Shown in pieces: positions 18,990 through 27,438 of a stretch of 63,606 nt of DNA. Source of the stretch: CAYXFD01 sp964464175 (GTDB lineage Bacteria; Cloacimonadota; Cloacimonadia; Cloacimonadales; JAJBBL01); the NCBI GenBank assembly GCA_964464175.1, contig CAYXFD010000016.1, positions 1-63,606 of the forward strand. Direction: 5' to 3'. A program made the position numbers and the translations under genes. Below the pieces are notes generated by a model that had not been told where the DNA came from, ran no database searches, and was given only the letters and a program-made list of their open reading frames with translations. The first letter of the stretch is position 1, and each line of letters begins with the position of its first letter.

Positions 18990-20241
18990 GCCAAGTACCG
19001 GCAACATTCCCTTGAATGATATGTGGAAGTGGAATTATGTCGAAGGTACTATCCACAGAGTGATGAGTTATTATAACTATAAAGAGACCAGACCTCCTAT
19101 CTTGCTCTCTAACGACGTTATCAAAAAGATATACCGCTCAGGGGATAAAAACAAGGATTTTGGCAACTTCGTCAGAAAATTATTCCGGATTGATTCTGAG
19201 GAACAACTCAGTCTGAGACCGGACGGTACTGTAACTTATCTAAGCGAATTTTCAGACGTTTCCGATAACAGCAAAGTTAATAGAATATATTACATCGGAC
19301 CGATGTTCCGACGTTCCCTTCAAAATAACAATGATGACGGACAATTTCACCAGTTCGGAGCTGAAGCTTTAGGAAGCTGTTCATATATAATCGATATTGA
19401 AGTTATCCGCCTCGGATTAGATATTTTCAGAAAATTCGGTCTCTCGGACATACATCTGGAATTGAGCAATTTCGGCTGCCCTGAATGCAGACCTCATTAT
19501 ATCAAAGACTTAAAAGAGTACTGGCAGGAAGCAAAAACAGATCTCTGTCCCGATTGCAGCAGTGATTTTACCAAGTATAAAAGTGAAGGTGGAGTATGTC
19601 AATCTTGTCAGAATTCCTGGCAAAAGGGTCCTGCCATCTTAGATTACCTTTGTCCTGATTGCTGTGATAATTTCTCACTGATCAAGAAAGGCTTAGCGAA
19701 TCTGATGGTTAACTACACAGTCAATCCGAATTTGAATATGAGCTTTGATTATTATAACAGGATTGTTTTTAAGTATAGAGCCGGAAGGACAAAAAGATCA
19801 CCTCAAATTGGGGGTGGCGGAAGATATGACTATCTTGCCCAGAGTATTACCGGGAAACCCTTGTATGCTATCGGACTCTCAACCAATATTGAAGATCTGA
19901 TCTCAGTTCTGGAGAAGAAAAAGCTTTTTCCTCAGCCAATTGAGGATTTCAGGGTCTTTATCAAAGCGACTCATCCTGATCTGGAGATAACACTTCTGCA
20001 AATCGTTCAGGAACTCCATGATAATGAAATTAGTGTCATTATCGGGAACACTGATCCCGATAACCGGAAACTGAAAGAGACAGCTCTGAATGAAGGAGCT
20101 TCTTTGATTATCATCTTAGATAACATCCTGATCAGAGAAGGTAAGGCAACTGTAAATAACCTGGTCAAAATGCATCAGGAGAAGGTTAATATCAGGGATA
20201 TATTAGACAATATCCTGAGATTGAAAAAGGCTCTTACTTAA
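18964..20241 (+). CDS. hisS: Divergent histidyl-tRNA synthetase-like protein
   Basis: This 425-residue class II synthetase homologue has a catalytic domain, a Cys-rich insert and a C-terminal anticodon-type domain (about residues 325-420). Key residues differ from ordinary HisRS. Motif 2 is GPMFRRSLQNNNDDGQFHQ (R116 kept, the usual ERPQ-x-G-R-x-R lost). The histidine-A motif reads LNMSFDYYN (residues 257-265), so the usual RGLDYY arginine is Met259. The LRPEGT glutamate is Asp87. The insert has four CxxC pairs (C172/175, C195/198, C212/215, C230/233), suggesting zinc. HisZ also lacks the arginine, but it lacks the anticodon domain found here. It may be a diverged HisRS, a HisZ-like regulator or a paralogue. 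The gene symbol is provisional. Confidence 0.75.
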   Translation: MGKKMKNTKPSTGNIPLNDMWKWNYVEGTIHRVMSYYNYKETRPPILLSNDVIKKIYRSGDKNKDFGNFVRKLFRIDSEEQLSLRPDGTVTYLSEFSDVSDNSKVNRIYYIGPMFRRSLQNNNDDGQFHQFGAEALGSCSYIIDIEVIRLGLDIFRKFGLSDIHLELSNFGCPECRPHYIKDLKEYWQEAKTDLCPDCSSDFTKYKSEGGVCQSCQNSWQKGPAILDYLCPDCCDNFSLIKKGLANLMVNYTVNPNLNMSFDYYNRIVFKYRAGRTKRSPQIGGGGRYDYLAQSITGKPLYAIGLSTNIEDLISVLEKKKLFPQPIEDFRVFIKATHPDLEITLLQIVQELHDNEISVIIGNTDPDNRKLKETALNEGASLIIILDNILIREGKATVNNLVKMHQEKVNIRDILDNILRLKKALT

Positions 20242-20278
20242 AGGAGATACTGAAAAAAAAAGAGGGAGATAAAAAACA

Positions 20279-20656
20279 ATGAAAGCGATTCATACCAGCT
20301 CAGCGCCTGCAGCAATAGGCCCGTATTCTCAAGCAACATATAACAAAGGATTATTATTCGTTTCCGGTCAAATTGGTATTGATCCCTCAACGGGAATGAT
20401 GGGAAAATCCTTCGAGAAACAGGCGGAACTGATCTTTGATAATCTGAGAAATATTCTGACAGCTGCCAATATGTCTTTCAGAAATGTGATGAAAGTTACA
20501 ATTTATCTGGAAGATATAATGAATTTCGAGACACTGAACAGGATCTATGCTCTCCATTTCGGGGATCCCTATCCGGCAAGAGAAACTGTTCAGGTTGCCC
20601 GTCTTCCCAAGAATGCAGCCTTGGAGATCTCTCTTATAGCCTGTGACCGGTTCTGA
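20279..20656 (+). CDS. ridA: RidA family enamine/imine deaminase
   Basis: This 125-residue protein matches RidA (YjgF/YER057c/UK114) across its length: APAAIGPYSQA near the start, VSGQIGIDP, and the active-site block PARETVQVARLPKNAALEIS with the catalytic Arg and Glu. RidA hydrolyses reactive 2-aminoacrylate released by PLP enzymes. GGGAGA lies upstream of the ATG and the gap to the HisRS-like gene is 37 bases. It is convergent with the Cys-motif gene at 20767. Confidence 0.95.
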   Translation: MKAIHTSSAPAAIGPYSQATYNKGLLFVSGQIGIDPSTGMMGKSFEKQAELIFDNLRNILTAANMSFRNVMKVTIYLEDIMNFETLNRIYALHFGDPYPARETVQVARLPKNAALEISLIACDRF

Positions 20657-20766
20657 TATCTCCTCCTTCCCGTTGATAAAAGATAGAAGAGAAGCTTAAC
20701 TCCGGGTCTTTTCTGTTAATTTCCTGTTTTGGGATCTTTTCTTCTGAAATGATGGCTGGGAAATGT

Positions 20767-21156
20767 TCAGGACTTTTTCTTCCGTTTCAGAGTAATGACA
20801 ATCTCATACTGATTCGGGGGTTTATCCCATATCTCCTGCGAAAGGTATTCTTTTGGATTGTTAACAATCTCATCTTCTGAAACCTCCACTACTTGGCGGT
20901 TTTCGTCAAGAATCCAATACTGCTTAACTCTTTTGGTGTCGGTATCGGTAATCTTCTTTTTCGTCGGCATAAGTTCTCCTTTTATCTCATAATCTGGATA
21001 TGACTCGATATATTCGGATAGCATTTCATAAGTGATGCTATCCGCATAGAGTTTACATCTATCCGGACAATTTAGAGCACAGACAAAGATGCTCTCGAAT
21101 CTCCGGGTTAGGGGACAAATTAATGTTGTTTTCTTGCTTTTGGGTTGGTCGGTCAT
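20767..21156 (-). CDS. Unknown protein with a four-cysteine N-terminal motif
   Basis: I do not recognise this 129-residue protein. Residues 14-34 hold C-x11-C-x3-C-x3-C, which could bind zinc or an iron-sulfur cluster. The middle (ITYEMLSEYIESYPDY) is helical, then comes a basic KKKITDTDTKRVKQYWIL segment, and the C-terminus ends ITLKRKKKS. There is no signal peptide or membrane helix, so it should be cytosolic, perhaps nucleic-acid-binding. It ends the long minus-strand housekeeping run, ten bases after dapA. Confidence 0.75.
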   Translation of the reverse strand: MTDQPKSKKTTLICPLTRRFESIFVCALNCPDRCKLYADSITYEMLSEYIESYPDYEIKGELMPTKKKITDTDTKRVKQYWILDENRQVVEVSEDEIVNNPKEYLSQEIWDKPPNQYEIVITLKRKKKS

Positions 21157-21166
21157 TTGCGGTAAG

Positions 21167-22045
21167 CTATATTAGTTTGTATTCTCTCAGGACTTTTTCC
21201 ACCTCTTCCAGGGTATCGTTTTCCAGAAAATATAAGGGGAGGCGGATCTCTCTTTCGATATAACCCATCAGATGTAAGGATTCTTTGACAGGGATAGGAT
21301 TGGTATCAATGAAAAGCATCTTGTTGATCTCCAGCAGATCTAAATGGATTTTCAAAGCCTTGTCATAATCCTTTTTCAGGCAGTAATTGATCAATTTGCT
21401 CATCATTTCCGGGACGACATTGGCGGTGACCGATACTGCTCCTTTCCCTCCACAACACATGATCGGGAGGTTTAACATGTCTTCTCCGGAAAGAACAGAA
21501 AAATCTTTCGGTGCGTATTTGATGATCTGAGTGATCTGTGCTAAATTGCCGCTTGCTTCTTTTATAGCTACTATTTGCCGGCAATCTTCGGCAAGCCGGA
21601 TAGTTGTCTCGGCAGAAATATTAACACCGGTTCGTCCCGGAACATTATAGATAACTATCGGAATATCTGTTTCTTCCGCTACTTTTTTGAAGTAATAGTA
21701 CATACCTTTTTGATTCGGTTTGTTATAATAAGGGGTAATAACCAGTGCCTGCCCGGCTCCGAGTTGCTGTGCTTTGAGGGTTGAGGATATCGTTTTAGAG
21801 AGATTATTGGTTCCCGTACCCACCATGATCGGGAGTTTACCCTCTATCTTCTGAATAACGTATCTGACGAAATACTCCTTCTCATCACTTGCTAAAACAG
21901 GGGACTCACCTGTAGTTCCGCAAAGCAGTATTCCATCCGTCTTTGACTCTAAATGAAATTTAAGTAAACGGTCAACGGCATTGTAATCAATATCGTTGTT
22001 CTTAAAGGGTGTAACTAAAGCTACTATAGAACCTTGTATCTTCAT
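21167..22045 (-). CDS. dapA: 4-hydroxy-tetrahydrodipicolinate synthase
   Basis: This 292-residue class I aldolase condenses pyruvate with aspartate semialdehyde, the first committed step to diaminopimelate and lysine. GTTGESPVL carries the threonines of the active-site relay, YNVPGRTG the tyrosine, and AIKEASGN the Schiff-base lysine (about residue 160). The length is typical. It overlaps the trmL stop by four bases. No other lysine or diaminopimelate gene is next to it. Confidence 0.97.
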   Translation of the reverse strand: MKIQGSIVALVTPFKNNDIDYNAVDRLLKFHLESKTDGILLCGTTGESPVLASDEKEYFVRYVIQKIEGKLPIMVGTGTNNLSKTISSTLKAQQLGAGQALVITPYYNKPNQKGMYYYFKKVAEETDIPIVIYNVPGRTGVNISAETTIRLAEDCRQIVAIKEASGNLAQITQIIKYAPKDFSVLSGEDMLNLPIMCCGGKGAVSVTANVVPEMMSKLINYCLKKDYDKALKIHLDLLEINKMLFIDTNPIPVKESLHLMGYIEREIRLPLYFLENDTLEEVEKVLREYKLI

Positions 22046-22563
22046 AAATCCTCCTTCTGTATCAATTTTGTATTCTCTTCAAAACCTGTCTGCCGCCAAG
22101 CTTCATAAATAATTATCCCTACACTGTTGGCAAGATTAATTGACCTTATCTTGTCAGACATCGGGATTTTAATCGTCTGTTCTGCATATTCTTCCAGCAA
22201 TTCTGCCGGTAATCCTCTTGTCTCCGGACCGAACAGGAAAACATCTCCAAATTGATAGTCTATTTCACTGTATTGCAACTTCCCTTTTGTCGTGCAGAAA
22301 AATACCCTGCCGGAAGCGAAACTGTTCAGAAAAGCCGGGATGTTTGGATGGAATTCAATTTTCAAGTCTTCCCAGTAATCTAATCCCGCCCTTTTAAGAT
22401 GTTTATCCGTGAGTAAAAAACGGACCGGTTGGATGAGATGTAACTTAGCATTACAACCGACACAGATCCTTCCAATATTGCCCGTATTTGCAGGGATTTC
22501 AGGACTGTAGAGGGCAATATGAAAGTTTACTCGATCATTATCTCTGCCCATCTTATCAGCCAT
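22042..22563 (-). CDS. trmL: tRNA (cytidine/uridine-34-2'-O)-methyltransferase TrmL
   Basis: This 173-residue SPOUT-class enzyme methylates the wobble ribose of certain leucine tRNAs. Family blocks are visible: ALYSPEIPANTGNIGRICVG near the N-terminus, then FLFGPETRGLPAELL and the knot-forming IRSINLANSVGIIIYEAWRQ. An in-frame ATG twelve bases downstream would also give a good N-terminus. The gene overlaps the end of the binding-protein gene by 37 bases and dapA by four, in one transcript. Confidence 0.95.
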   Translation of the reverse strand: MADKMGRDNDRVNFHIALYSPEIPANTGNIGRICVGCNAKLHLIQPVRFLLTDKHLKRAGLDYWEDLKIEFHPNIPAFLNSFASGRVFFCTTKGKLQYSEIDYQFGDVFLFGPETRGLPAELLEEYAEQTIKIPMSDKIRSINLANSVGIIIYEAWRQTGFEENTKLIQKEDL

Positions 22564-23561
22564 CTTTCTACAGTTTGTGCTCTTATTTTCGTCAGATCAA
22601 GCTGCTCATTCAGATTGTTCTCCGGTATGACAACCCCTTCAAATGATTCCGGAAGCTTGACATTGTCGTTCACCGGATACATCCACTGTGTAGTAGGAAC
22701 ATGTTTTTGAAAATCCATAGTCAGGATAAAATCTATGAACAGTTGTGCCAATTCAAGATTTGAAGTACCTTTGATAATACCGGCTCCTTCGATTTGTTTA
22801 AAGGAACCCTCTTGGGGTATAAAAGCCCGGTAACGATAGCTGTTCTCTATCTCGATATGAAAAGCAGGGCTGCTGGAATAGCTTAAAACAATCGGTACTT
22901 CTCCGGCAAGAAGCATACTATAGGCTTCATCCCAGGATGAGGAAACAGTTAGAATGTTACTCTTCATACTCCGCCAGAAATGACTATAACCGTTCTCCCC
23001 GAAGGCGGCAATAGTCCACAATAACAGTCCTAAACCGGGGCTGGAAGTACGTGGGTCGGAGATTACAAATTTATTCTTCCAGATTCCATCCTGAATTGTG
23101 CCAAAGGACGAAGGAGGCTGCTGGATAACTTCAGAATCATAAACAAAGGCGAAGTAGCCATAATCATAAGGGGTCAGGCAGTAGGATCTATCGAAATGCA
23201 GTTCCTTTCTGATTTTATCCAGGTTTTCAGACTTATAGGAGATCAACAGATCCTCAGCTAAAATCCGGCTCATCAGAGTATTATCAATCCCGATAACTAT
23301 ATCAGCCTGCGGATTGTCCTTTTCCATCAGCAGTCTGTTGATTATGTTTCCGGCATCTCCCACACTCTCCAGAAAAATCTCACAGTCGTATCTCTCTTCG
23401 AAGAAAGGGATGGTCTTTTCTGCCAAGCCCCAGGTTACAAAACTATCATAAGTATAAATCTTCAGAGTACTACCCGGTTCCGGCAGCCAATCTCTTGTCT
23501 CTTTTTGCCCGCACCCCAGGAGTAAAATCAGGAAAAACAAAAGAACCGACGTCTTCTTCAT
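22527..23561 (-). CDS. Thiamine-type ABC transporter substrate-binding lipoprotein
   Basis: This 344-residue protein has a signal peptide ending ILLLGCG, so it is a lipoprotein. The mature sequence follows the ThiB/TbpA pattern: LKIYTYDSFVTWGLAEK, FFEERYDCEI, VGDAGNIINRLLMEK, ADIVIGIDNTLM, TPYDYGYFAFVYD and DPRTSSPGLGLLLWTI. Such proteins deliver thiamine or its phosphates to a ThiP/ThiQ importer. No permease or ATPase of that system is adjacent, and no thiamine riboswitch was found upstream. It is an orphan within the housekeeping run. Confidence 0.88.
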   Translation of the reverse strand: MKKTSVLLFFLILLLGCGQKETRDWLPEPGSTLKIYTYDSFVTWGLAEKTIPFFEERYDCEIFLESVGDAGNIINRLLMEKDNPQADIVIGIDNTLMSRILAEDLLISYKSENLDKIRKELHFDRSYCLTPYDYGYFAFVYDSEVIQQPPSSFGTIQDGIWKNKFVISDPRTSSPGLGLLLWTIAAFGENGYSHFWRSMKSNILTVSSSWDEAYSMLLAGEVPIVLSYSSSPAFHIEIENSYRYRAFIPQEGSFKQIEGAGIIKGTSNLELAQLFIDFILTMDFQKHVPTTQWMYPVNDNVKLPESFEGVVIPENNLNEQLDLTKIRAQTVERWLIRWAEIMIE

Positions 23562-23675
23562 CTTAGCTTAACTTCCTTTTATGATAATATCTGATATAGT
23601 TAGCAGTCATCTTCATCTTACAAACATACAGGAGTAATGCTCTGAACTACAGAACAACCGCAAAACCGTATTTCA

Positions 23676-24440
23676 TTAATAACCTCCAAACAAAAATGCT
23701 GCTACCAGAAAATCCATAAGGAGGATCAGGATTGAAGAATATACTACAGTCAAAGTAGTTGCTTTGCCAACCCCCTCTGCCCCACCTTTCGTGTTGCTCC
23801 CTGTGTAACAGGCAATCGAGGTTATGATAAGCCCAAAAAAGAAAGCCTTCACCAAACCGCCCCAGAGATCCAAAGGTCTAAAGTAATTCTTCATGTTGAT
23901 AAAAAAGGTGTAAACATTGACATTGTATTTGAGATTAGCGACAAAAAAGGCAGAGACTATTCCGACGAAATTGGCATAAATAGTCAGCAACGGCAACACT
24001 ATGATCCCGGCTATGATTCTCGGTAGATATAGATAATCATCGGGATCTACTCCCATGCTCTTCATGGCATCGATCTGCTCGCTCACCTTCATAGTACCTA
24101 TCTCGGCTGCTATGGCTGCCCCAATCTTACCGGAAAGCACAAGGGCAGTTAAAACCGGGGCTAACTCCGTCATTGTTGACTTGGCTACCATCACTCCTAT
24201 GAGATTCTTGGGAATATATCCGCGTGTCTGATAAGAGGCTTGCACGGCAGTAACCAAACCGGTAAAACCTGAAGTGACGGTAATCAGCAGGATCGAATCA
24301 TAACCCATTTTTTTTAACTGTTTGCTGAACTCGAAAAACCTGCCGGGAAGAAGAGGTACTCTGGACAAAACCCGGAGTGTAAAAGAGATAAAACTACCTA
24401 ACTGAAACAATCCGTTCAGCAATAATGGCTTTTTATTCAT
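23676..24440 (-). CDS. mlaE: MlaE/YrbE-type ABC transporter permease
   Basis: This 254-residue permease has an amphipathic N-terminus and about five membrane helices. The MlaE hallmarks are present: APVLTALVLSGKIGAAIAAEIGTMKVSEQIDAM and the following PRIIAGIIVLPLLTI. MlaE acts in the inner membrane to move phospholipid between membranes with MlaF, MlaD and MlaB. None of those partners is adjacent, so they must be elsewhere if the system is complete. It starts five bases after the dnaB stop. Confidence 0.93.
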   Translation of the reverse strand: MNKKPLLLNGLFQLGSFISFTLRVLSRVPLLPGRFFEFSKQLKKMGYDSILLITVTSGFTGLVTAVQASYQTRGYIPKNLIGVMVAKSTMTELAPVLTALVLSGKIGAAIAAEIGTMKVSEQIDAMKSMGVDPDDYLYLPRIIAGIIVLPLLTIYANFVGIVSAFFVANLKYNVNVYTFFINMKNYFRPLDLWGGLVKAFFFGLIITSIACYTGSNTKGGAEGVGKATTLTVVYSSILILLMDFLVAAFLFGGY

Positions 24441-24444
24441 GTTA

Positions 24445-25818
24445 TTAAGGTTTTTCTAAATCGTTAAAAGCTGTGTTTTCCTCAACAAATCTCATCTGAA
24501 CTTCACCGGTCTTACCGTGACGGTTCTTGGCAATGATTATTGTTGCTTGATCGGCATTATCTTCGGTTTTCTCATATTTCGAGGCACGGTAGATAAACAT
24601 AACTAAATCAGCATCCTGCTCAATAGCTCCTGACTCCCGCAAGTCAGAAAGCCGGGGTCTTTTATCTTCCCGGTTTTCCAGAGCTCTATTAAGCTGGGAA
24701 AGGGCGATTACAGGAACCTGCAGCTCTTTTGCCAGGATCTTTAAGCTGCGGGATATCTCCGAAATCTCTTGCTGTCTGTTTTCGATATTCCGTCTGGAAG
24801 AGGACATCAGCTGCATATAGTCAACGATGATCAAACCCAAACCATCCTGTTCCGCTTTTAATCTTCTTGCTTTAGCTCTCAGATCGAGAGGAGAGTTTGT
24901 CCCGACATCATCAAGAAAGATATTCAGACGGCTTATTTTTTCTGCCTGCTCGATAATACCTCTTCTTTTGTGAGTATCAAGTCCGTGACCTGTTAACATG
25001 GTATCCATGGAGACCATTGATCTGGTACTGATCATCCTCAAAAGTACCTCTTCGACAGACATCTCCATGGTGTACACCCCGACTTTCGTTTCCTGTCTGA
25101 ATGCTGTGTTCAGTGCCATATTAAGGGCAAAAGCCGACTTTCCCATACCTGGTCTGGCGGCAACTACGATCAACTGTCCCGGTCTGAAACTACCGATCAT
25201 CTTATCCAAAGAATGGAAACCGGTTAAGACACCTATTCCTGTCCCCCCTTTTTGCATGATCTCTTCAATGTGTTCCAGAACTTCTGTCATTCTTTCACTC
25301 GCCTTGACAAAGCCCTGAACCTTTGATGTTTCAGTCAATTTGAATACTGCGTTCTCGGCGAAATCGATCAGATCTTCAGTCGGCATATCACCGTCATAGC
25401 TCTTTTCCACAATCTTATTGGCAGTAAGGATCAATTCCCGGAGTAGGAATTTATCGGTAACGATCTTGGTATGGTAATCGAAATGAGCACCACTGACTAC
25501 ATAATCATAGATCTCCGTCAAATATTCTTTACCGCCGGCTTTTTCCAGTTGTCCGGTATTTTCAAGCTGGTTTTGCAGAGTTATGGAATCGACTGACATC
25601 TGATTCTCAAACAGAGTTCTCATTGCTCTGAAGATAACCTTATGCTGCATTTTGTAAAAATACTCTTCCTTAACCTGAACGATACTCTTAGCGACAGTAG
25701 TGTAGTCATTCATTATTGCCGAGAGTACTGCGGCTTCAGCGTATTCATCGTAGGGTAAGGCTCTAACGGAACCGGAAAGTCTTCCTGTAGAATCTTTCAT
25801 CGCTGTTCTCTCATTCAT
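24445..25818 (-). CDS. dnaB: Replicative DNA helicase DnaB
   Basis: This protein of about 457 residues is the ring helicase that unwinds DNA at the replication fork. The N-terminal DnaB domain (about residues 20-125) contains AEAAVLSAIM. The RecA-like domain has Walker A ARPGMGKSAFALNMA, YTMEMSVEEVLLRM (motif H1a/H2 region), LGLIIVDYMQLM (Walker B), LSQLNRALENR and a final AKNRHGKTGEV. The ATG at 25818 has GGAG six bases upstream, better placed than the ATG at 25824. The length is standard and no intein is seen. Confidence 0.96.
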   Translation of the reverse strand: MNERTAMKDSTGRLSGSVRALPYDEYAEAAVLSAIMNDYTTVAKSIVQVKEEYFYKMQHKVIFRAMRTLFENQMSVDSITLQNQLENTGQLEKAGGKEYLTEIYDYVVSGAHFDYHTKIVTDKFLLRELILTANKIVEKSYDGDMPTEDLIDFAENAVFKLTETSKVQGFVKASERMTEVLEHIEEIMQKGGTGIGVLTGFHSLDKMIGSFRPGQLIVVAARPGMGKSAFALNMALNTAFRQETKVGVYTMEMSVEEVLLRMISTRSMVSMDTMLTGHGLDTHKRRGIIEQAEKISRLNIFLDDVGTNSPLDLRAKARRLKAEQDGLGLIIVDYMQLMSSSRRNIENRQQEISEISRSLKILAKELQVPVIALSQLNRALENREDKRPRLSDLRESGAIEQDADLVMFIYRASKYEKTEDNADQATIIIAKNRHGKTGEVQMRFVEENTAFNDLEKP

Positions 25819-25896
25819 TCTCATCTCCAGGGTGATCTATGCAGAAACAGACTGCATAAAGGGAAATCTCTCTTTTATCCCGGTCTGAAAATACTG

Positions 25897-26568
25897 TTAC
25901 CGGGTATTATAGGTTTTGTATCTGTCCCGGATCTTTTTTAAGTCGGTCCAGGAACCTCTCTTTAGGGAATTATTATAGAGCAGTGCTGCCGGATGGTAGG
26001 TGACGTATGTTTCAATTCCTGCAAAAGAGAAAACTCTCTGCCGCAGGTTGCTCATTGCTTCTTTGGCGTCAAGCAGGGCTACGGCAGCAACCTTTCCTAA
26101 GAGCACTATGATCTTTGGTGAAACGATCTCAATCTGCTCTTTCAGATAGGGAATACAGGAATGAACCTCCTCGGGAGAGGGGTTGCGGTTTCCGGGGGGC
26201 TGGCACTTAACGACGTTAGTAATATAGACATCCGTTCTCTCTAAATCAATAGCCCTAAGCATATCGGTTAACAGTTTTCCCGCTCTACCGACAAAGGGTA
26301 GTCCCTGCTTATTCTCTTCGGAACCGGGACCTTCCCCGATTAGCATCATCCTGGCAGAAGGATTCCCTTCGCCATAGACAAAATTTATCCTGTTCCGGTG
26401 TAAAATACAATTCCGGCAATCTTTATACTGATTATGTTTTTCTTTCAAAATCTCTTTTTGAAGCTGCAGAATATCTTCTGAGGGAACCTCCTCTTTTGTT
26501 CCGTAGATACAATCGATCCCTGAGTTAGCAAGAAGCTCAAGATACTGCTGCAGTGATTTACGACTCAT
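25897..26568 (-). CDS. udg: Family 4 uracil-DNA glycosylase
   Basis: This 223-residue enzyme removes uracil from DNA in base-excision repair. The four iron-sulfur ligands are C51, C54 (CRNC), C122 and C138. The catalytic motif GEGPGSEENKQGLPFVGRAG is at about 78-97, and the second motif is VTYHPAALL near 185. This matches the thermophile-type UDGa/family 4. It starts seven bases after the omega-like gene. The N-terminal 40 residues are an extension of unclear role. Confidence 0.94.
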   Translation of the reverse strand: MSRKSLQQYLELLANSGIDCIYGTKEEVPSEDILQLQKEILKEKHNQYKDCRNCILHRNRINFVYGEGNPSARMMLIGEGPGSEENKQGLPFVGRAGKLLTDMLRAIDLERTDVYITNVVKCQPPGNRNPSPEEVHSCIPYLKEQIEIVSPKIIVLLGKVAAVALLDAKEAMSNLRQRVFSFAGIETYVTYHPAALLYNNSLKRGSWTDLKKIRDRYKTYNTR

Positions 26569-26575
26569 TCCTCTA

Positions 26576-26803
26576 TCATTCTTCGTTCATATCTATTTCT
26601 TCTTCTTGTTCAATAATAAAGTCCGGTATCTTATTCTTGGCAACATGTTCCATCGCTATTTCCGTTATCTTTTTGGGAAAGGTCTTCTTGATCGAAAAAG
26701 GAAGGGAATTTAGCCGGTTGGCTTCCAGGTTGCTGAGTAATAAGAAAAGATAGTCCATATTGTTCTCTTCTATAAATGATTCTACTATCGGTTTATTTGT
26801 CAT
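26576..26803 (-). CDS. rpoZ: RNA polymerase omega subunit-like protein
   Basis: This 75-residue acidic protein lies directly after gmk, the standard place for rpoZ. The pattern MDYLFLLLSNLEANRLN, then KKITEIAMEHVAKNKI, follows the omega consensus (KYELVLLAAKRARQLN ... KPVTIALEEIAEGKI) with several substitutions. Omega helps assemble RNA polymerase by binding the beta' subunit. GGAGG stands six bases before the ATG, and the start overlaps the gmk stop. The identity is based on pattern plus position and would be easy to miss by similarity alone. Confidence 0.7.
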   Translation of the reverse strand: MTNKPIVESFIEENNMDYLFLLLSNLEANRLNSLPFSIKKTFPKKITEIAMEHVAKNKIPDFIIEQEEEIDMNEE

Positions 26804-27429
26804 TCGTGTCCTCCATAAAACACATCCTGAGGAGTATAATATCTTGAAACTCTGTTCTCCTCAGCTTCGATTATCTTCTTCACGTCATTTATTGCCGTGT
26901 CTAAATCGTCATTAATTACCAGATACTCATATTCAGGTAATGTTTCCAGTTCGAAACGGGCATTGTTCAATCTAAGAGCAATAGTGTCATCGCTGTCTGT
27001 ATCTCTATTCCTTAACCGCTCCTCGAGAATCTTCATGTTAGGGGGCAGAAGAAAAATGGTTACCACATCGATACCGCTGTTGACTATTGATCTTGCACCC
27101 TGCGGGTCAATATCCATGATCACATGCCGGTTATCTGCAAACCTGTTCAAAATGAAAGAACGTGATGTTCCATACCAGTTGTTATGTACCTGAGCATACT
27201 CCAGAAAATCATTCTCTCCAATCAATTCCCGGAATCTCTCTTCATTGACGAAGAAATAATGCTGACCATTGACTTCATTGGCACGAGGTTTCCTGGTTGT
27301 ATAGGAGATCGAATAATCAACCGTATTCATCCTTTCCAGGATCGCTTTGCAGATTGTTGATTTACCCCCTCCCGAAGGAGCAGATATAACTATCAGGAAA
27401 TTCTTTTTGCGGAATTTTTCTTTCAACAT
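26800..27429 (-). CDS. gmk: Guanylate kinase
   Basis: This 209-residue enzyme phosphorylates GMP to GDP with ATP. The P-loop is SAPSGGGKST (about residues 16-25); the GMP-binding block is YTTRKPRANEVNGQHYFF; VIMDIDPQGA is the Walker B-like strand. The length is normal. It is the second gene after gcvH and is followed by the omega-like gene, the common gmk-rpoZ pairing. Confidence 0.97.
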   Translation of the reverse strand: MLKEKFRKKNFLIVISAPSGGGKSTICKAILERMNTVDYSISYTTRKPRANEVNGQHYFFVNEERFRELIGENDFLEYAQVHNNWYGTSRSFILNRFADNRHVIMDIDPQGARSIVNSGIDVVTIFLLPPNMKILEERLRNRDTDSDDTIALRLNNARFELETLPEYEYLVINDDLDTAINDVKKIIEAEENRVSRYYTPQDVFYGGHE

Positions 27430-27438
27430 CGCCTAAAC

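Noticed and set aside
23562..23675. Thiamine riboswitch before the ThiB-like gene
   Set aside because: The conserved THI-box sequences are not present in the 114-bp gap or just upstream.
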